Shown: positions 1 to 11,290, counted from the stretch's first letter. The stretch: DNA of 64,000 bases from Metallococcus carri (GCF_011440275.1 NZ_JAAOIV010000005.1:182141-246140), one strand, 5' to 3'. Made by a program: numbers and translations. The notes: generated by a model not told the origin, from the sequence alone.

Positions 1-369
1 GTCGAACCGGTCGTCCGGGAAGGGCATCGACACCGCGTCGACGTCGTTGTCGGGTGCCCCGTATTCAACGACGGGTATGCCGAGGTCACCCAAATGACGT
101 TGTGCCACAGGGAGATTCGGCGGCCACCCCTCAGTGGCGGTGGTGTCGTTGGGCAGGTGGTCGACGAAGCGAGTGAGGTATTCACCACCGCCGGTGCCCA
201 TGTCGAGCACGTGCTGTGCGCTCGCCAGCGCCTCGCGATAGAACGACTCGAGGTCCCAGGGCTCGCGGCTCTCGCGCATGCGCCCCGCCAGGCTGGAGAA
301 GTCCCAGCCCTCGGGCTGCGCACGCTCTTCGGCGCGCCAGGCGGCCAGCAGTGCGTCGTCGGAGGTCAT
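1..369 (-). CDS. Class I SAM-dependent methyltransferase, N-terminal part (cut by window edge)
   Basis: The reading frame runs from an ATG at 369 off the left edge, giving 123 N-terminal residues. A GGGAGGAG ribosome-binding site lies just before the ATG. The protein opens MTSDDALLAAWRAEERAQ and carries LDMGTGGGEYL near residue 54, which is motif I (the glycine-rich SAM-binding loop) of class I methyltransferases. An Asn/Asp-rich stretch further on (APDNDVDAVSMPFPDD) resembles the region around motif II/III. The family transfers a methyl group from SAM, but the substrate cannot be read from this part. The 53-bp repeat array starts about 45 bp upstream of the start codon, so any promoter is squeezed into or beside that array. 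Confidence 0.8.
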   Translation of the reverse strand, partial: MTSDDALLAAWRAEERAQPEGWDFSSLAGRMRESREPWDLESFYREALASAQHVLDMGTGGGEYLTRFVDHLPNDTTATEGWPPNLPVAQRHLGDLGIPVVEYGAPDNDVDAVSMPFPDDRFD

Positions 370-415
370 GACTCCTCCCTACCCGCTACCGACCATCGGC
401 CGCGACCCAATTTGC

Positions 416-611
416 GGCGCGTCGCGGTCACCTGGTGACGCTTACGCGCCGGGTGGGGCGTGTTGTTCGGCGCGTCGCAGTCACCAGGTGACGCTTACGC
501 GCCGGGTGGGTTGTGTTGTTCGGCGCGTCGCGGTCACCTGGTGACGCTTACGCGCCGGGTGGGGCGTGTTGTTCGGCGCGTCGCAGTCACCGGGCGACGC
601 TTACGCGCCGA
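416..611. repeat. Tandem palindromic repeat array A (53-bp period, about 3.6 copies)
   Basis: Units begin at 416, 469, 522 and 575, all starting GGCGCGTCGC. Each has a core (GGTCACCTGGTGACGC or close to it) built on the palindrome GTCACC/GGTGAC, and outer arms GGCGCGT and ACGCGCC. The spacer between palindromes is about 18 nt and G/T-rich. The last, partial copy contains the stop codon of the minus-strand gene ending at 601. The structure resembles a REP-like or structured intergenic repeat; its function is unknown. Confidence 0.9.
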
Positions 612-1251
612 GGGAGGCGAGGGCCTGAGCGACCGGGGTGTCACCGTCGTTGAACGGCAGGTCCTTGCCGACGGTGGCCGGCGCATCGACCACCGCGGCG
701 ATCACCTGAGCCACGGCCTCACGAGAGACCGACCCCTTGTCCGCCGGGTCGAGGTCGATGCCGCGGGCGGGCTCAAGAGTCAGCCGACTCGGCATCAGGA
801 TCGTCCAGTCCAGATCGGTGGACCGCAGGTGCGTGTCCGCGGCAGCCTTGGCGTCGGCATACGCGAAGAACGAATCCCCTTCGGGCACACCGTGATCCGG
901 CCCTGCGCCGAAATAGGACACCATGATGTACCGCCGCACACCGGCCGCCACCGCGGCATCCATCGAGCGGATCGCGGCGTCGCGGTCGACGGCATACGTG
1001 CGCTCGGGCGAGCCGCCTCCCGCGCCGGCAGACCAGACGACGATGTCGAAGCCGCGCAACAACTCGGTCAGCCCGTCGACCCCGAGCGTCTCGATGTCGG
1101 CCACCTGCGGCGTGGCCGACGCAGCGCGCACGTCGGCTGCGTGGTCGGGATTGCGGACGAACGCGGTCACCTGGTGACCGGCATCGGCGAGCAACGGTTC
1201 GGCGAGCAGGGCCACCTTGCCGTGACCACCGATGAGTGCGATACGTGCCAT
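601..1251 (-). CDS. NAD(P)-binding oxidoreductase, atypical SDR / NmrA-like
   Basis: 216 residues. The N-terminus MARIALIGGHGKVALLAEPL is a Rossmann fold with a GGHGKV dinucleotide loop, followed by the basic residue in FVRNPDH that often selects NADP. The segment VVWSAGAGGG and the later YIMVSYFGAG match atypical SDR proteins of the NAD(P)H-binding, NmrA-like type, whose substrates are usually not known. The ATG is supported by an AGGAGG site nine bases upstream. The stop codon TAA (601-603 on the minus strand) falls inside the last copy of the neighbouring 53-bp repeat, so the terminal Leu-Gly-Ala-stop may be repeat-derived. It probably stands alone, since its neighbour 1310-2272 has its own promoter. 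Confidence 0.8.
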   Translation of the reverse strand: MARIALIGGHGKVALLAEPLLADAGHQVTAFVRNPDHAADVRAASATPQVADIETLGVDGLTELLRGFDIVVWSAGAGGGSPERTYAVDRDAAIRSMDAAVAAGVRRYIMVSYFGAGPDHGVPEGDSFFAYADAKAAADTHLRSTDLDWTILMPSRLTLEPARGIDLDPADKGSVSREAVAQVIAAVVDAPATVGKDLPFNDGDTPVAQALASLGA

Positions 1252-1309
1252 GAGGGGAGTCCTCCTGCAGTTCTCCAGAGTGCTCGCGGCAACCGCCGCG
1301 ACCAGGCGG

Positions 1310-2272
1310 CTATTCCGGTTGCTTGACCCGCACCATCCCCTCCTGCGCCACCGAGGCGACGAGGGTGCCGTCGAGGCCGAAGATCTTGCCGAGCCCGAGC
1401 CCGCGACCGCCGGAGGCCGACGGCGATTCCTGTTGGTAGAGAACCCAATTGTCGATGCGCACCGGTCGGTGGAACCACATCGCGTGGTCCAGGCTCGCGA
1501 CCCGCAACCGGCGGTCGGCCCACGCCATACCGTGCCGGCGCAGCACCGATTCGAGCAGCGTGTAATCCGAGGCGTAGGCGAGGATCGCGGTGTGCAGCAG
1601 CGGGTCGTCCGGCAGCGGACCGGCGCAGCGCATCCAGACGTTCTGATGGGCGTTGTGCTGCCGCCCCGGCTGGTAGTAGAGCGCCCCCTCCACGGTGCGC
1701 ACGTCGATCGCCCGCGAGCGCCAATGGTCGGCCGCCGGGTGGTCGATGCCCTTCAGCTCCTCGGCCGTGGTGCGCACCCGGTCCGGGTCGGGGGTCGACG
1801 GCATCTGCGCCTGGTGGTCCAGCCCGTCGGCCGGCTCCTGGAAGGACAGCGTCGCCGACAAGATGGTGCGGCCCTTCTGCATCGCGAAGACGCGCCGCAC
1901 CGAGAAGGAGTTGCCATCGCGCAGGTTCTCGACCGCGAACCGGATCGGCTCCAGCGAGTCGCCCGGGCGGATGAAGTAGGCGTGCAGCGAGTGCGGCCGC
2001 CGCGCCTGCAGCCCGTCGACCGCCTGCACCGACCGGCCGGCCGCGATCAGCGACTGGGCCAGCACCTGTCCGCCGAAGACCCGCTTGTGCGGGGTGATCT
2101 GGCTGCGGCCGACGAACAGCTCCAGCTCGCGCGACGGCACGTCGTCCTCGTCGAGGTCGGCCGGGCTCGGGTCGGGGCCGAACGGCGTGGTGCCCGCGGG
2201 CTCCAGGTCGAGCACCTCCAGCAGGGTGCGCACCGGGTCGACGTCTTCGCTGTTCGCGGGCTCGCTGGTCAC
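1310..2272 (-). CDS. tesB: Acyl-CoA thioesterase II
   Basis: 320 residues from a GTG at 2272. The protein has the double hot-dog layout of TesB: an N-terminal hot-dog with FGGQVLAQSLIAAGRSV and RRPHSLHAYFIRPGD, and a C-terminal one ending in the typical ASLDHAMWFHRPVRIDNWVL. The family hydrolyses medium- and long-chain acyl-CoA to free fatty acid and CoA in the cytosol. An earlier ATG at 2395 is in frame but would run through the divergent gene at 2322. I prefer the GTG because TES-family similarity starts just after it and a -10-like TAGAGT (2280-2285, minus strand) lies seven bases before it. No Shine-Dalgarno site is visible, so the mRNA is probably leaderless. Confidence 0.88.
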   Translation of the reverse strand: MTSEPANSEDVDPVRTLLEVLDLEPAGTTPFGPDPSPADLDEDDVPSRELELFVGRSQITPHKRVFGGQVLAQSLIAAGRSVQAVDGLQARRPHSLHAYFIRPGDSLEPIRFAVENLRDGNSFSVRRVFAMQKGRTILSATLSFQEPADGLDHQAQMPSTPDPDRVRTTAEELKGIDHPAADHWRSRAIDVRTVEGALYYQPGRQHNAHQNVWMRCAGPLPDDPLLHTAILAYASDYTLLESVLRRHGMAWADRRLRVASLDHAMWFHRPVRIDNWVLYQQESPSASGGRGLGLGKIFGLDGTLVASVAQEGMVRVKQPE

Positions 2273-2279
2273 CCGGCAG

Positions 2280-2285
2280 ACTCTA
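2280..2285 (-). promoter_or_regulatory. -10-like TAGAGT for leaderless tesB
   Basis: Minus-strand TAGAGT is separated by seven bases from the GTG start at 2272. This spacing would place transcription initiation at the start codon. Confidence 0.45.
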
Positions 2286-2321
2286 GCGAGGCACGCGCGG
2301 GGGGATTGCCATGATGTCCGT

Positions 2322-2774
2322 ATGCCGATTCGCCCGTATGCCGTCCGCGTGCCCCTCCGCTGGTCCGACATGGATGCGCTGCGCCATGTGAACAATGTCC
2401 AGGTCGCGCGCCTGCTGGAGGAAGCGCGCGTGCTCGGTCTGCGCGAGTGGTTCGCCGAGGAGCAGGCGCACCACCCGCGGCTGCTCGTCGCCCGGTGTGA
2501 GATCGATTACCTGCGCCAGTTGCACTACCGGCCTGAGCCGGTGGTGATCCGGATGTGGACCTCGCGGATTGCGGGCGCGTCCTTCGACCTCAGCTACGAG
2601 ATCGTCGAGGAGGACACCGACGACGCACCGGCGATCGTGCGCGCCGAGACGACCCAGGTCGCCTTCGACATGGACGCCCAGCGTCCGGTGCGCATCCCCA
2701 CCGAGGCCCGCGAGATCCTCCAGCGGTATGCCGGGGCGCCCGTGGAGATGAAGCGCCGGGGTGCGCGCGGATGA
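2322..2774 (+). CDS. Acyl-CoA thioesterase, single hot-dog (4HBT) family
   Basis: 150 residues. The pattern VPLRWSDMDALRHVNNVQVARLLEEAR is split here as the catalytic-region motif RWSDMDALRHVNN (residues about 11-23), the DxxxHVNN signature of YbgC/FadM-like 4HBT thioesterases, followed by the long hot-dog helix. The later VARCEIDYLRQLHYRPEPV fits the first strands. The family cleaves acyl-CoA or acyl-ACP thioesters in the cytosol. The ATG lies six bases after a CATGAT hexamer (2310-2315), so the transcript may be leaderless. It is divergent from tesB, with about 50 bp shared, and overlaps the next gene by ATGA, so the two are translationally coupled. Confidence 0.85.
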   Translation: MPIRPYAVRVPLRWSDMDALRHVNNVQVARLLEEARVLGLREWFAEEQAHHPRLLVARCEIDYLRQLHYRPEPVVIRMWTSRIAGASFDLSYEIVEEDTDDAPAIVRAETTQVAFDMDAQRPVRIPTEAREILQRYAGAPVEMKRRGARG

Positions 2775-3358
2775 CCGAGTTGATCCTGTCCGATGAGCAG
2801 ACCCGCGCCGATGTGGCGACCTTCGTCGGCCGGGCGCTGCGCGTCGACGGCAACGGGGCGATCCGGTTGCAGGCGCAGGGCATGACGCTCGCGCTGTGGG
2901 TCGGTGCCCTCTCCGGGTCCGGACTCGTGCTGCGCAATGTGGCCGTCGCGATGCGCGCGGTCGCCCTGGGGCAGCCGGCCGACCTGGACGTCGTCGTGCC
3001 CCTCGTCGCGATCCGTGATCGCCTCGCCCGCGAGGACAACGGCCGCTCGCTGCCCGTCCCGCCGCAGGAGGTGGTCGCCGCCTGGGCAGCCATGTCGCCA
3101 CCCCGCAGCGGTTGGGCAGCCGCCGGAGAAATAGACCCAGAAGGCCTGAAAAGCGCTGCGCTGCAAGGCATTTCGCGCATCAAGGCCGGCGAGTCGGCCG
3201 AGACGGTGTGGGCCGAAGCCCTCACCGACGCGGTCACCAAGGGGGCGGCCTTCGCGGCATACGCCCTGGGTTTCCTCGGTGACCAGCCCGCGCAGGTGCG
3301 CACCGCCGGCAACTGGACCCGGCTGTCGACCGCCGCCGGTCACGTGCTCACCCGCTAA
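2771..3358 (+). CDS. Conserved hypothetical protein, Ala-rich
   Basis: 195 residues, starting MTELILSDEQTRADVATFVG. I do not recognise a catalytic motif, signal peptide or membrane segment. The protein looks soluble and mainly alpha-helical: helices around residues 8-25, 45-75 (LWVGALSGSGLVLRNVAVAM) and 125-165. A short turn-rich stretch near residue 110 has PPRSGW. It overlaps the 4HBT thioesterase gene by four bases and is surely cotranscribed with it, which hints at a role linked to acyl-CoA chemistry, but nothing in the sequence proves this. It ends just before a strong hairpin shared with the convergent aglA gene. Confidence 0.7.
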   Translation: MTELILSDEQTRADVATFVGRALRVDGNGAIRLQAQGMTLALWVGALSGSGLVLRNVAVAMRAVALGQPADLDVVVPLVAIRDRLAREDNGRSLPVPPQEVVAAWAAMSPPRSGWAAAGEIDPEGLKSAALQGISRIKAGESAETVWAEALTDAVTKGAAFAAYALGFLGDQPAQVRTAGNWTRLSTAAGHVLTR

Positions 3359-3367
3359 CGCCGGCGA

Positions 3368-3393
3368 CCGGCCGGGCCCGAAGGCCCGGCCGG
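3368..3393. terminator. Bidirectional hairpin terminator
   Basis: An 11-bp perfect stem (CCGGCCGGGCC / GGCCCGGCCGG) closes on a CGAA tetraloop between the convergent ends of 2771-3358 and aglA. It has no clear T-run, as is common in GC-rich actinomycetes. Confidence 0.6.
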
Positions 3394-3441
3394 CCGGCCG
3401 CCACAAGCTCGACCGAGCCCGAAAGGCCCCGCCGACAGTCC

Positions 3442-5151
3442 TCAGACCGTGAACCACACCGCCGTGTCGGTCGGCACCGCCGTGCCCTCCAGCGGCTCAC
3501 TCGCGATGAGCACCGTTGCGCCAGAAGGAAGTTCGACCGGTGATGCGCCGAGGTTGACCAGCAGCTGCACCACACCGCCCGGTGCCTCGTTGCGGTAGGC
3601 GATCACGTCGGCGCCGGCATCCCACGAGGCCAGCGAGCCCTCGCCGAGGCGCAGCTCCCGGCGCAGCCGCAGCAACTGGCGGTAGAGCGAGAGGGTGGAG
3701 GTGGGGTCACCCTCCTGGCGGTCGGCCGCCAGCGGGCCGTAGGTCTCCGGCTGCGGCAGCCAGGTCCGCTCCGACGGGCCGAAGCCGTACCCGGGCGCAT
3801 CCGCCACCCACGGGATCGGCACCCGGCAGCCGTCGCGGCCCTTTTCCTGGTGTCCGCTGCGCTCCCACGCCGGGTCCTGCCGGTAGGAGTCGGGCATCGT
3901 GGTGTGGTCGGGCAGCCCGAGCTCCTCGCCCTGGTAGAGATAGGAGCTGCCGGGCAGCCCGAGCATCAGCGTCGTCGCCGCGCGGGCGCGCCGCAGTCCG
4001 GCGACCGCGTCCGGCTGCGGGTCGTCGGCGCCGATGCCGTTGGGCCGGCGGGTGCCGATCGGCAGGCCGAGGCGGCTGGCGTGCCGCACCACGTCGTGGT
4101 TGGACAGCACCCAGGTGGTGGGGGCGCCGACCTGGTCGTTCGCGGCATACGAGCTGGCAATGACCTGGCGCAGCTCGTCGGCCTCCCACGGCGCCTGCAG
4201 GAAGTCGAAGTTGAAGGCCTGCTGGAATTCATCGGGTCGCACATAGAGCGCGAGCCGCTCCGGCGGCTCCACCCACGCCTCGGCGCACATGATCCGGTCC
4301 TCGCCCGCGTAGGACTCCAGGATGCGCCGCCAGGCCTGGTAGATCTCGTGCACACCGTCCTGGTCCCACATCGGCGGCCGGGCCACCTCGCCCGCGTGCT
4401 GGCTCGCGTCGTCGGCAGCGTCCAGCAGTGCCAGCGGGCCGCCATAGTCCGGCAGCCCGGCCTGCTTGATCAGTCCGTGCGCGACGTCGACCCGGAAGCC
4501 GTCGATGCCACGGTCCAGCCAGAACCGCAGGATCGACTCGAACTCCTCGCGCACCTGCGGGTTGTCCCAGTTGAAGTCCGGCTGCTTGGGGTCGAACAGG
4601 TGCAGATACCACTGGCCGTCCGGGACGCGCGTCCACGCGGGGCCACCGAAGACCGACTCCCAGTTGTTCGGCGGCTGCGACCCGTCGCCCGACCCGTCGC
4701 GGAAGACATAGCGCTCCCGCTCCGTTGACCCCGGGCCTGCTGCCAGCGCCGCCTGGAACCACGCATGCTCGTCCGAGGAGTGGTTCGGCACCAGGTCGAC
4801 GATGACCTTCAGACCGAGCCGGTGCGCCTCGGTGACCAGCTCCTCCGCATCGGCGAGGGTGCCGAAGAGCGGATCCACGTCGCGGTAGTCGGCAACGTCA
4901 TAGCCCGCGTCGGCCTGCGGCGAGGTGTAGAACGGCGAGAGCCACACGGCGTCGACGCCGAGCGCTCGCAGGTAGGGCAGCTTGCCGGTGATGCCGGGCA
5001 GGTCGCCCATGCCGTCCCCGTTGGCGTCGGCGAACGAGCGCGGGTAGATCTGGTAGATCACCGCGTGCCGCCACCATTCGTGGGCGGCGGTCGCCTGGTG
5101 GACCACCGTGGTGGCGTCGGGCAAGGTCAGGGGGCTGGTCGAAAGGGACAC
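3442..5151 (-). CDS. aglA: Alpha-glucosidase, glycoside hydrolase family 13
   Basis: 569 residues from a GTG at 5151. The N-terminus WWRHAVIYQIYPRSFADANG starts the GH13 barrel. VIVDLVPNHSSDEHAWF (residues 116-132) is conserved region I. GFRVDVAHG holds the nucleophile Asp212, AEAW the acid/base Glu281, and LSNHD the third carboxylate Asp333. A small beta domain follows, ending near residue 569. This is the oligo-1,6-glucosidase/alpha-glucosidase subgroup acting on maltose-type or isomaltose-type oligosaccharides in the cytosol. It follows glbO by 34 bases on the same strand, the same pairing as glbO-aglA in M. tuberculosis. malQ, another alpha-glucan enzyme, lies nearby and is divergent from this run. 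The fine substrate (maltose, trehalose or isomaltose) cannot be assigned. Confidence 0.9.
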   Translation of the reverse strand: MSLSTSPLTLPDATTVVHQATAAHEWWRHAVIYQIYPRSFADANGDGMGDLPGITGKLPYLRALGVDAVWLSPFYTSPQADAGYDVADYRDVDPLFGTLADAEELVTEAHRLGLKVIVDLVPNHSSDEHAWFQAALAAGPGSTERERYVFRDGSGDGSQPPNNWESVFGGPAWTRVPDGQWYLHLFDPKQPDFNWDNPQVREEFESILRFWLDRGIDGFRVDVAHGLIKQAGLPDYGGPLALLDAADDASQHAGEVARPPMWDQDGVHEIYQAWRRILESYAGEDRIMCAEAWVEPPERLALYVRPDEFQQAFNFDFLQAPWEADELRQVIASSYAANDQVGAPTTWVLSNHDVVRHASRLGLPIGTRRPNGIGADDPQPDAVAGLRRARAATTLMLGLPGSSYLYQGEELGLPDHTTMPDSYRQDPAWERSGHQEKGRDGCRVPIPWVADAPGYGFGPSERTWLPQPETYGPLAADRQEGDPTSTLSLYRQLLRLRRELRLGEGSLASWDAGADVIAYRNEAPGGVVQLLVNLGASPVELPSGATVLIASEPLEGTAVPTDTAVWFTV

Positions 5152-5185
5152 GGCGCACCAGTCTGGGACCCTGCGCCGCCTCGAT

Positions 5186-5575
5186 TCAAGTCGCTTCCGG
5201 CTCGTCCTCGAGGGTGTTCACCAACATGTATGCCGCCCGCGTCAGGTAGTCGCGCAACTGCGCGTCGTGCGCGTCGTCGAGGGTGAGGCTGTCCACGGCG
5301 GTCATCATGTGCATCAGCCAGTGGTCGCGCATCTTCGGCGTGACCCGAAAAGGCATGTGCCGCATGCGAAGTCGCGGGTGCCCGCGCTCCTGGGAGTAGG
5401 TGTTGGGCCCACCCCAGTACTGCTCGAGGAACATCCGCAACCGCACCTCGGCGGGGCCGAGATCCTCCTCCGGGTAGAGTGCGCGCAATTCGGGGTCGCC
5501 GGCGACCCCGCGGTAGAACTCGTGCACCAGCCGGTCGAAAACCGGTGCACCGCCGACCTCGTCATAGAAGGTCAA
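5186..5575 (-). CDS. glbO: Group II truncated haemoglobin (trHbO)
   Basis: 129 residues, full length for the family. The heme-pocket residues known in M. tuberculosis GlbO are present with a constant offset of two: Tyr21 (B10), Tyr34 (CD1), the proximal His73 (F8, in RLRMRH) and Trp86 (G8, in DHW). The segment [20 protein letters not shown] is typical of this class. trHbO binds O2 and NO and is linked to redox or respiratory chemistry, often near the membrane. The start is TTG at 5575, chosen because a GAGGAG site lies five bases upstream and no in-frame ATG or GTG fits. It sits between mscS and aglA in one minus-strand run. Confidence 0.93.
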   Translation of the reverse strand: MTFYDEVGGAPVFDRLVHEFYRGVAGDPELRALYPEEDLGPAEVRLRMFLEQYWGGPNTYSQERGHPRLRMRHMPFRVTPKMRDHWLMHMMTAVDSLTLDDAHDAQLRDYLTRAAYMLVNTLEDEPEAT

Positions 5576-5594
5576 GGTGACTCCTCGTCATACA

Positions 5595-6512
5595 TCAGGG
5601 CTGAGTGGGCGGGGAAAACAGCGGCATTTGCGGCCCCCGGATGCCGGCCGCGTCGAGAGCGAGCTTGCTGCGCTCACGCAGCTCCCGGGAGACCGCGAAC
5701 TGTTCGTTGGGCACGCATTTGGCGATGATCCGCAGCGTGACGACGCCGCCGCTCACCGACTCCACACCGGCGACCGTGGGCTCCTCGAGCAGTTTGGAGG
5801 TCCACGGCTCCTGCTGGTCCATCTCGGTGACCACCTCGCGCAGCGTGGCGAGCGCCTGCTCGATCGGCTGGTCGTAGGCGATCGGCACGTCGACGAGCGC
5901 CGTGGCCCAGCCCTGCGATTTGTTGCCGATGCGCAGGATCTCGCCGTTGCGGACGTACCACACGATGCCGCTGGCGTCCCGGATGCGGGTGATCCGCAGC
6001 GTCACCTCCTCGACCTCGCCGACGGCCTGCCCGGTGTCGATGATGTCGCCGACGCCGTATTGGTCCTCGAGGATCATGAAGATGCCGGAGAGGAAGTCCT
6101 TGACCAGGCTCTGCGCGCCGAAACCGATCGCGACACCGCCGATGCCCGCGGAGGTGAGCAGCGGGGCGAGCGGCACCCCGACCTCGGCCATGATCGTGAG
6201 CGCGGCGATGCCGAAGATCACGAAGGTCGACACCGAACGCAGCAGGGACCCCATCGTGGCGGCACGCTGGCGGCGGCGCTCGCTGTCGAGCCCGGTCGCC
6301 TGCAGGATCACCCGCTCCGCGCGCCCGGGTGTCGACGAACGGCGTTCGGCGCCGCGGCGCTCCATCAACGCGACGGCCCGGTTGATGGCGCGGTGCAGGA
6401 TCCACCGCAGCAGCAAGGCGACGACGACGATCCCGAGGATCATCAGCGGCGTGCCGAGCAACCAGTCCATGGTGGAGGACCGGTTGTCGAGCAAGGGGTC
6501 GAGGGCACGCAT
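5595..6512 (-). CDS. Small-conductance mechanosensitive channel, MscS family
   Basis: 305 residues from the ATG at 6512, which has AGGAGC just upstream; a more distal ATG at 6581 would overlap malQ. A first membrane helix (residues about 13-35, WLLGTPLMILGIVVVALLL) is followed by a basic linker, a second helix (TFVIFGIAALTIMAEVGV) and a pore helix with the Gly/Ala-rich pattern LLTSAGIGGVAIGFGAQSLV typical of MscS TM3. The cytoplasmic beta domain then begins with FILEDQYGVGDIID-like sequence. MscS-type channels open under membrane tension to release solutes. The ORF lies 19 bases upstream of glbO, so the two are probably cotranscribed. Confidence 0.9.
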   Translation of the reverse strand: MRALDPLLDNRSSTMDWLLGTPLMILGIVVVALLLRWILHRAINRAVALMERRGAERRSSTPGRAERVILQATGLDSERRRQRAATMGSLLRSVSTFVIFGIAALTIMAEVGVPLAPLLTSAGIGGVAIGFGAQSLVKDFLSGIFMILEDQYGVGDIIDTGQAVGEVEEVTLRITRIRDASGIVWYVRNGEILRIGNKSQGWATALVDVPIAYDQPIEQALATLREVVTEMDQQEPWTSKLLEEPTVAGVESVSGGVVTLRIIAKCVPNEQFAVSRELRERSKLALDAAGIRGPQMPLFSPPTQP

Positions 6513-6579
6513 GCTCCTATCCTCGCAGGGCTGTCCTGGTGGGCTCACGGACCCGGTGCGCCCGTGACACACTGCCGCC

Positions 6580-8700
6580 ATGCCCGCGCAGCCCTCGTCG
6601 CCGCTGACCGATCTCGCGCGCGCCTACGGCGTCGCGACCGACTATTGGGACTGGAAGGGCAATCACGTCGTCGTCAGCGACGAGACGATCGCGGCGGTGC
6701 TGGCCGCGCTCGATATCGACACGAGCACGCCGGACGCCGTGGCAAAAGCGTTGGCGGACAAGCAGATCGAGCCCTGGCGCCGGCCGCTGCCCCGTGTGGT
6801 CGTGCTGCGCGAAGGGTGGACGCCCTGGGTGCCGGTGCACGTGTCCGAGGGCACCGAGATCGCCGCCGAGCTCGAGCTGGAGGACGGCGGCCGCCGCCCG
6901 GTCCCGCGCGTCGAACACTGGATCGAGCCGCGCGAGATCGACGGCGTGCGGGTCGCCGAGCTCACCGTCGAGCTGCCCGGCGATCTGCCGCTCGGCTATC
7001 ACCGGCTGGTCGTGCGGGCGGGCGAGGGCGCGCACACCGCGCCGGTCATCGTCACCCCGCAACGCCTCGAGCTTGGTGAGTCGATCAGCAAGGACCGCGC
7101 GTGGGGCCTCACGACCCAGCTGTATGCCGTCCGCTCGGCCCGGTCGTGGGGGATCGGCGACGCCGCAGACCTCGCCGAGCTCGGCACGTGGGCGGCGAGG
7201 CAGGGCGCCGACTTCGTGCTGGTCAACCCGGTGCACGCCGCCGAACCCATCCCGACCATGGAGCCCTCGCCATACCTGCCGACCTCGCGACGGTTCGTCA
7301 ACCCGATGTACATCCGGGTCGAGGAGGTGGCCGAGATGGGCTACCTCTCGGCCGCCGAACACCAGCTGATCGAGTGGCACAGCGACGACGCCCGGCGGCT
7401 CAACGGCCTGCCGCAACTGGACCGCGACGGCTCGTGGCAGTCCAAGCGGGCGGCCCTGCGGATGCTGTTCCGCGCCGAGCACACCCACCGGCGCACCCGG
7501 GAGTTTGAGGAGTTCTGCGCCCGGGAGGGGCAGGCGCTGGTCGACTTCGCGACCTGGTGCGCGATCGCCGTCGATCGTGGCCTGCCGTGGCAGGAGTGGC
7601 CGCCGGAGTTGCGGATGCCGCACAGCGAGGCCGTCACTGCCGAGCGTGAGCGCCTCGCCGACGAGGTCGAGTTCCAGTGCTGGCTGCAGTGGATCGTGCA
7701 GACCCAGCTCGCCGACGCCGACCAGGAGATGCGCGCGGCCGGGATGCGGATCGGCACGATCCACGACCTGGCGGTCGGCGTGCACCCCGACGGCGCCGAC
7801 GCCTGGGCCCTCGGCGATGTGCTCGCGCAGGGAATCAGCGTTGGAGCGCCGCCGGACGACTACAACCAGCTCGGCCAGGACTGGAGTCAGCCGCCGTGGC
7901 GCCCCGACCGGCTCGCTGACAGCGGCTACGCGCCCTTCCGCGACATGATCCGCAGCCTGCTGCGGATGGCCGGCGGCCTGCGGGTCGACCACATCATCGG
8001 GCTGTTCCGGTTGTGGTGGCTGCCGGCCGGTCAGTCACCGACCACCGGCACCTATGTGCGCTATGACCACGAGGCGCTCATCGGCATCCTCGCGCTCGAG
8101 GCGCAGCGGGCCGGGGCGGTCATCATCGGCGAGGACCTCGGCACGGTCGAGGACTGGGTGCGCAGCTATCTCACCGAGCGCGGCATCCTCGGCACCTCGA
8201 TCCTGTGGTTCGAGCGCGAGGGCGACCGGCCCAAGCCGCCGGAGACCTACCGGGCGCTGTGCCTGGCATCGGTCACCACGCACGACCTGCCACCGACCGC
8301 CGGCTACCTGCAGGGTGAGCACATCGCGGTCCGGCATGAGCTCGGGCTGCTCACCCGGCCGCTGGAGGAGGAGATCGCCGAGGACGACGCGCAGCGCGAG
8401 TCGATGCTGCACGCCCTGCGTGAGCGCGGGCTGCTCAAGCAGACGTCGACCGTCGAAGAGCAGGTGGACGCGCTGCACCGGTTCCTCACCTGGTCACCGA
8501 GCCGGCTGCTCGGAGTGTCGATCAACGACCTCGTCGGCGACGTGCGCACGATCAACCAGCCCGGCACGGACGAGGAATATCCCAACTGGCGGCTCCCGCT
8601 CGCCGACGGCGACCACCAGCCGCTGCTGCTCGACGACGTGATGGTGTCGCGCCGGGCCAAGCGGCTGATCCGCGCGGTCAACCAGCGCGACACGCGCTGA
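6580..8700 (+). CDS. malQ: 4-alpha-glucanotransferase (amylomaltase)
   Basis: 706 residues, the long actinobacterial form with an extra N-terminal domain (residues about 1-165) before the GH77 barrel. Barrel signatures include RSWGIGDAADLAELGTWAA (about residue 188), GGLRVDHIIGLFRLWW (the nucleophile Asp region) and GEDLGTVEDWVR (the acid/base Glu region). TTHDLPPTAGYL carries the third Asp. The enzyme moves alpha-1,4-glucan segments between maltodextrins, releasing glucose, in glycogen and maltose metabolism. A CACACT hexamer (6568-6573) six bases before the ATG suggests a leaderless transcript. It is divergent from mscS and convergent with pepN, with 13 bases between stops. Confidence 0.93.
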   Translation: MPAQPSSPLTDLARAYGVATDYWDWKGNHVVVSDETIAAVLAALDIDTSTPDAVAKALADKQIEPWRRPLPRVVVLREGWTPWVPVHVSEGTEIAAELELEDGGRRPVPRVEHWIEPREIDGVRVAELTVELPGDLPLGYHRLVVRAGEGAHTAPVIVTPQRLELGESISKDRAWGLTTQLYAVRSARSWGIGDAADLAELGTWAARQGADFVLVNPVHAAEPIPTMEPSPYLPTSRRFVNPMYIRVEEVAEMGYLSAAEHQLIEWHSDDARRLNGLPQLDRDGSWQSKRAALRMLFRAEHTHRRTREFEEFCAREGQALVDFATWCAIAVDRGLPWQEWPPELRMPHSEAVTAERERLADEVEFQCWLQWIVQTQLADADQEMRAAGMRIGTIHDLAVGVHPDGADAWALGDVLAQGISVGAPPDDYNQLGQDWSQPPWRPDRLADSGYAPFRDMIRSLLRMAGGLRVDHIIGLFRLWWLPAGQSPTTGTYVRYDHEALIGILALEAQRAGAVIIGEDLGTVEDWVRSYLTERGILGTSILWFEREGDRPKPPETYRALCLASVTTHDLPPTAGYLQGEHIAVRHELGLLTRPLEEEIAEDDAQRESMLHALRERGLLKQTSTVEEQVDALHRFLTWSPSRLLGVSINDLVGDVRTINQPGTDEEYPNWRLPLADGDHQPLLLDDVMVSRRAKRLIRAVNQRDTR

Positions 8701-8713
8701 GTGCCGCGCCGGA

Positions 8714-11290
<2,577 letters not shown>

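Noticed and set aside
416..611. Array A as a CRISPR array
   Set aside because: The 53-bp units are repeated as a whole, including the spacer-like part, so there are no unique spacers.
460..1326. A 288-codon plus-strand frame over the 53-bp repeat and the NAD(P)-binding gene
   Set aside because: It runs antisense to a clear Rossmann-fold gene; high GC keeps antisense frames open.
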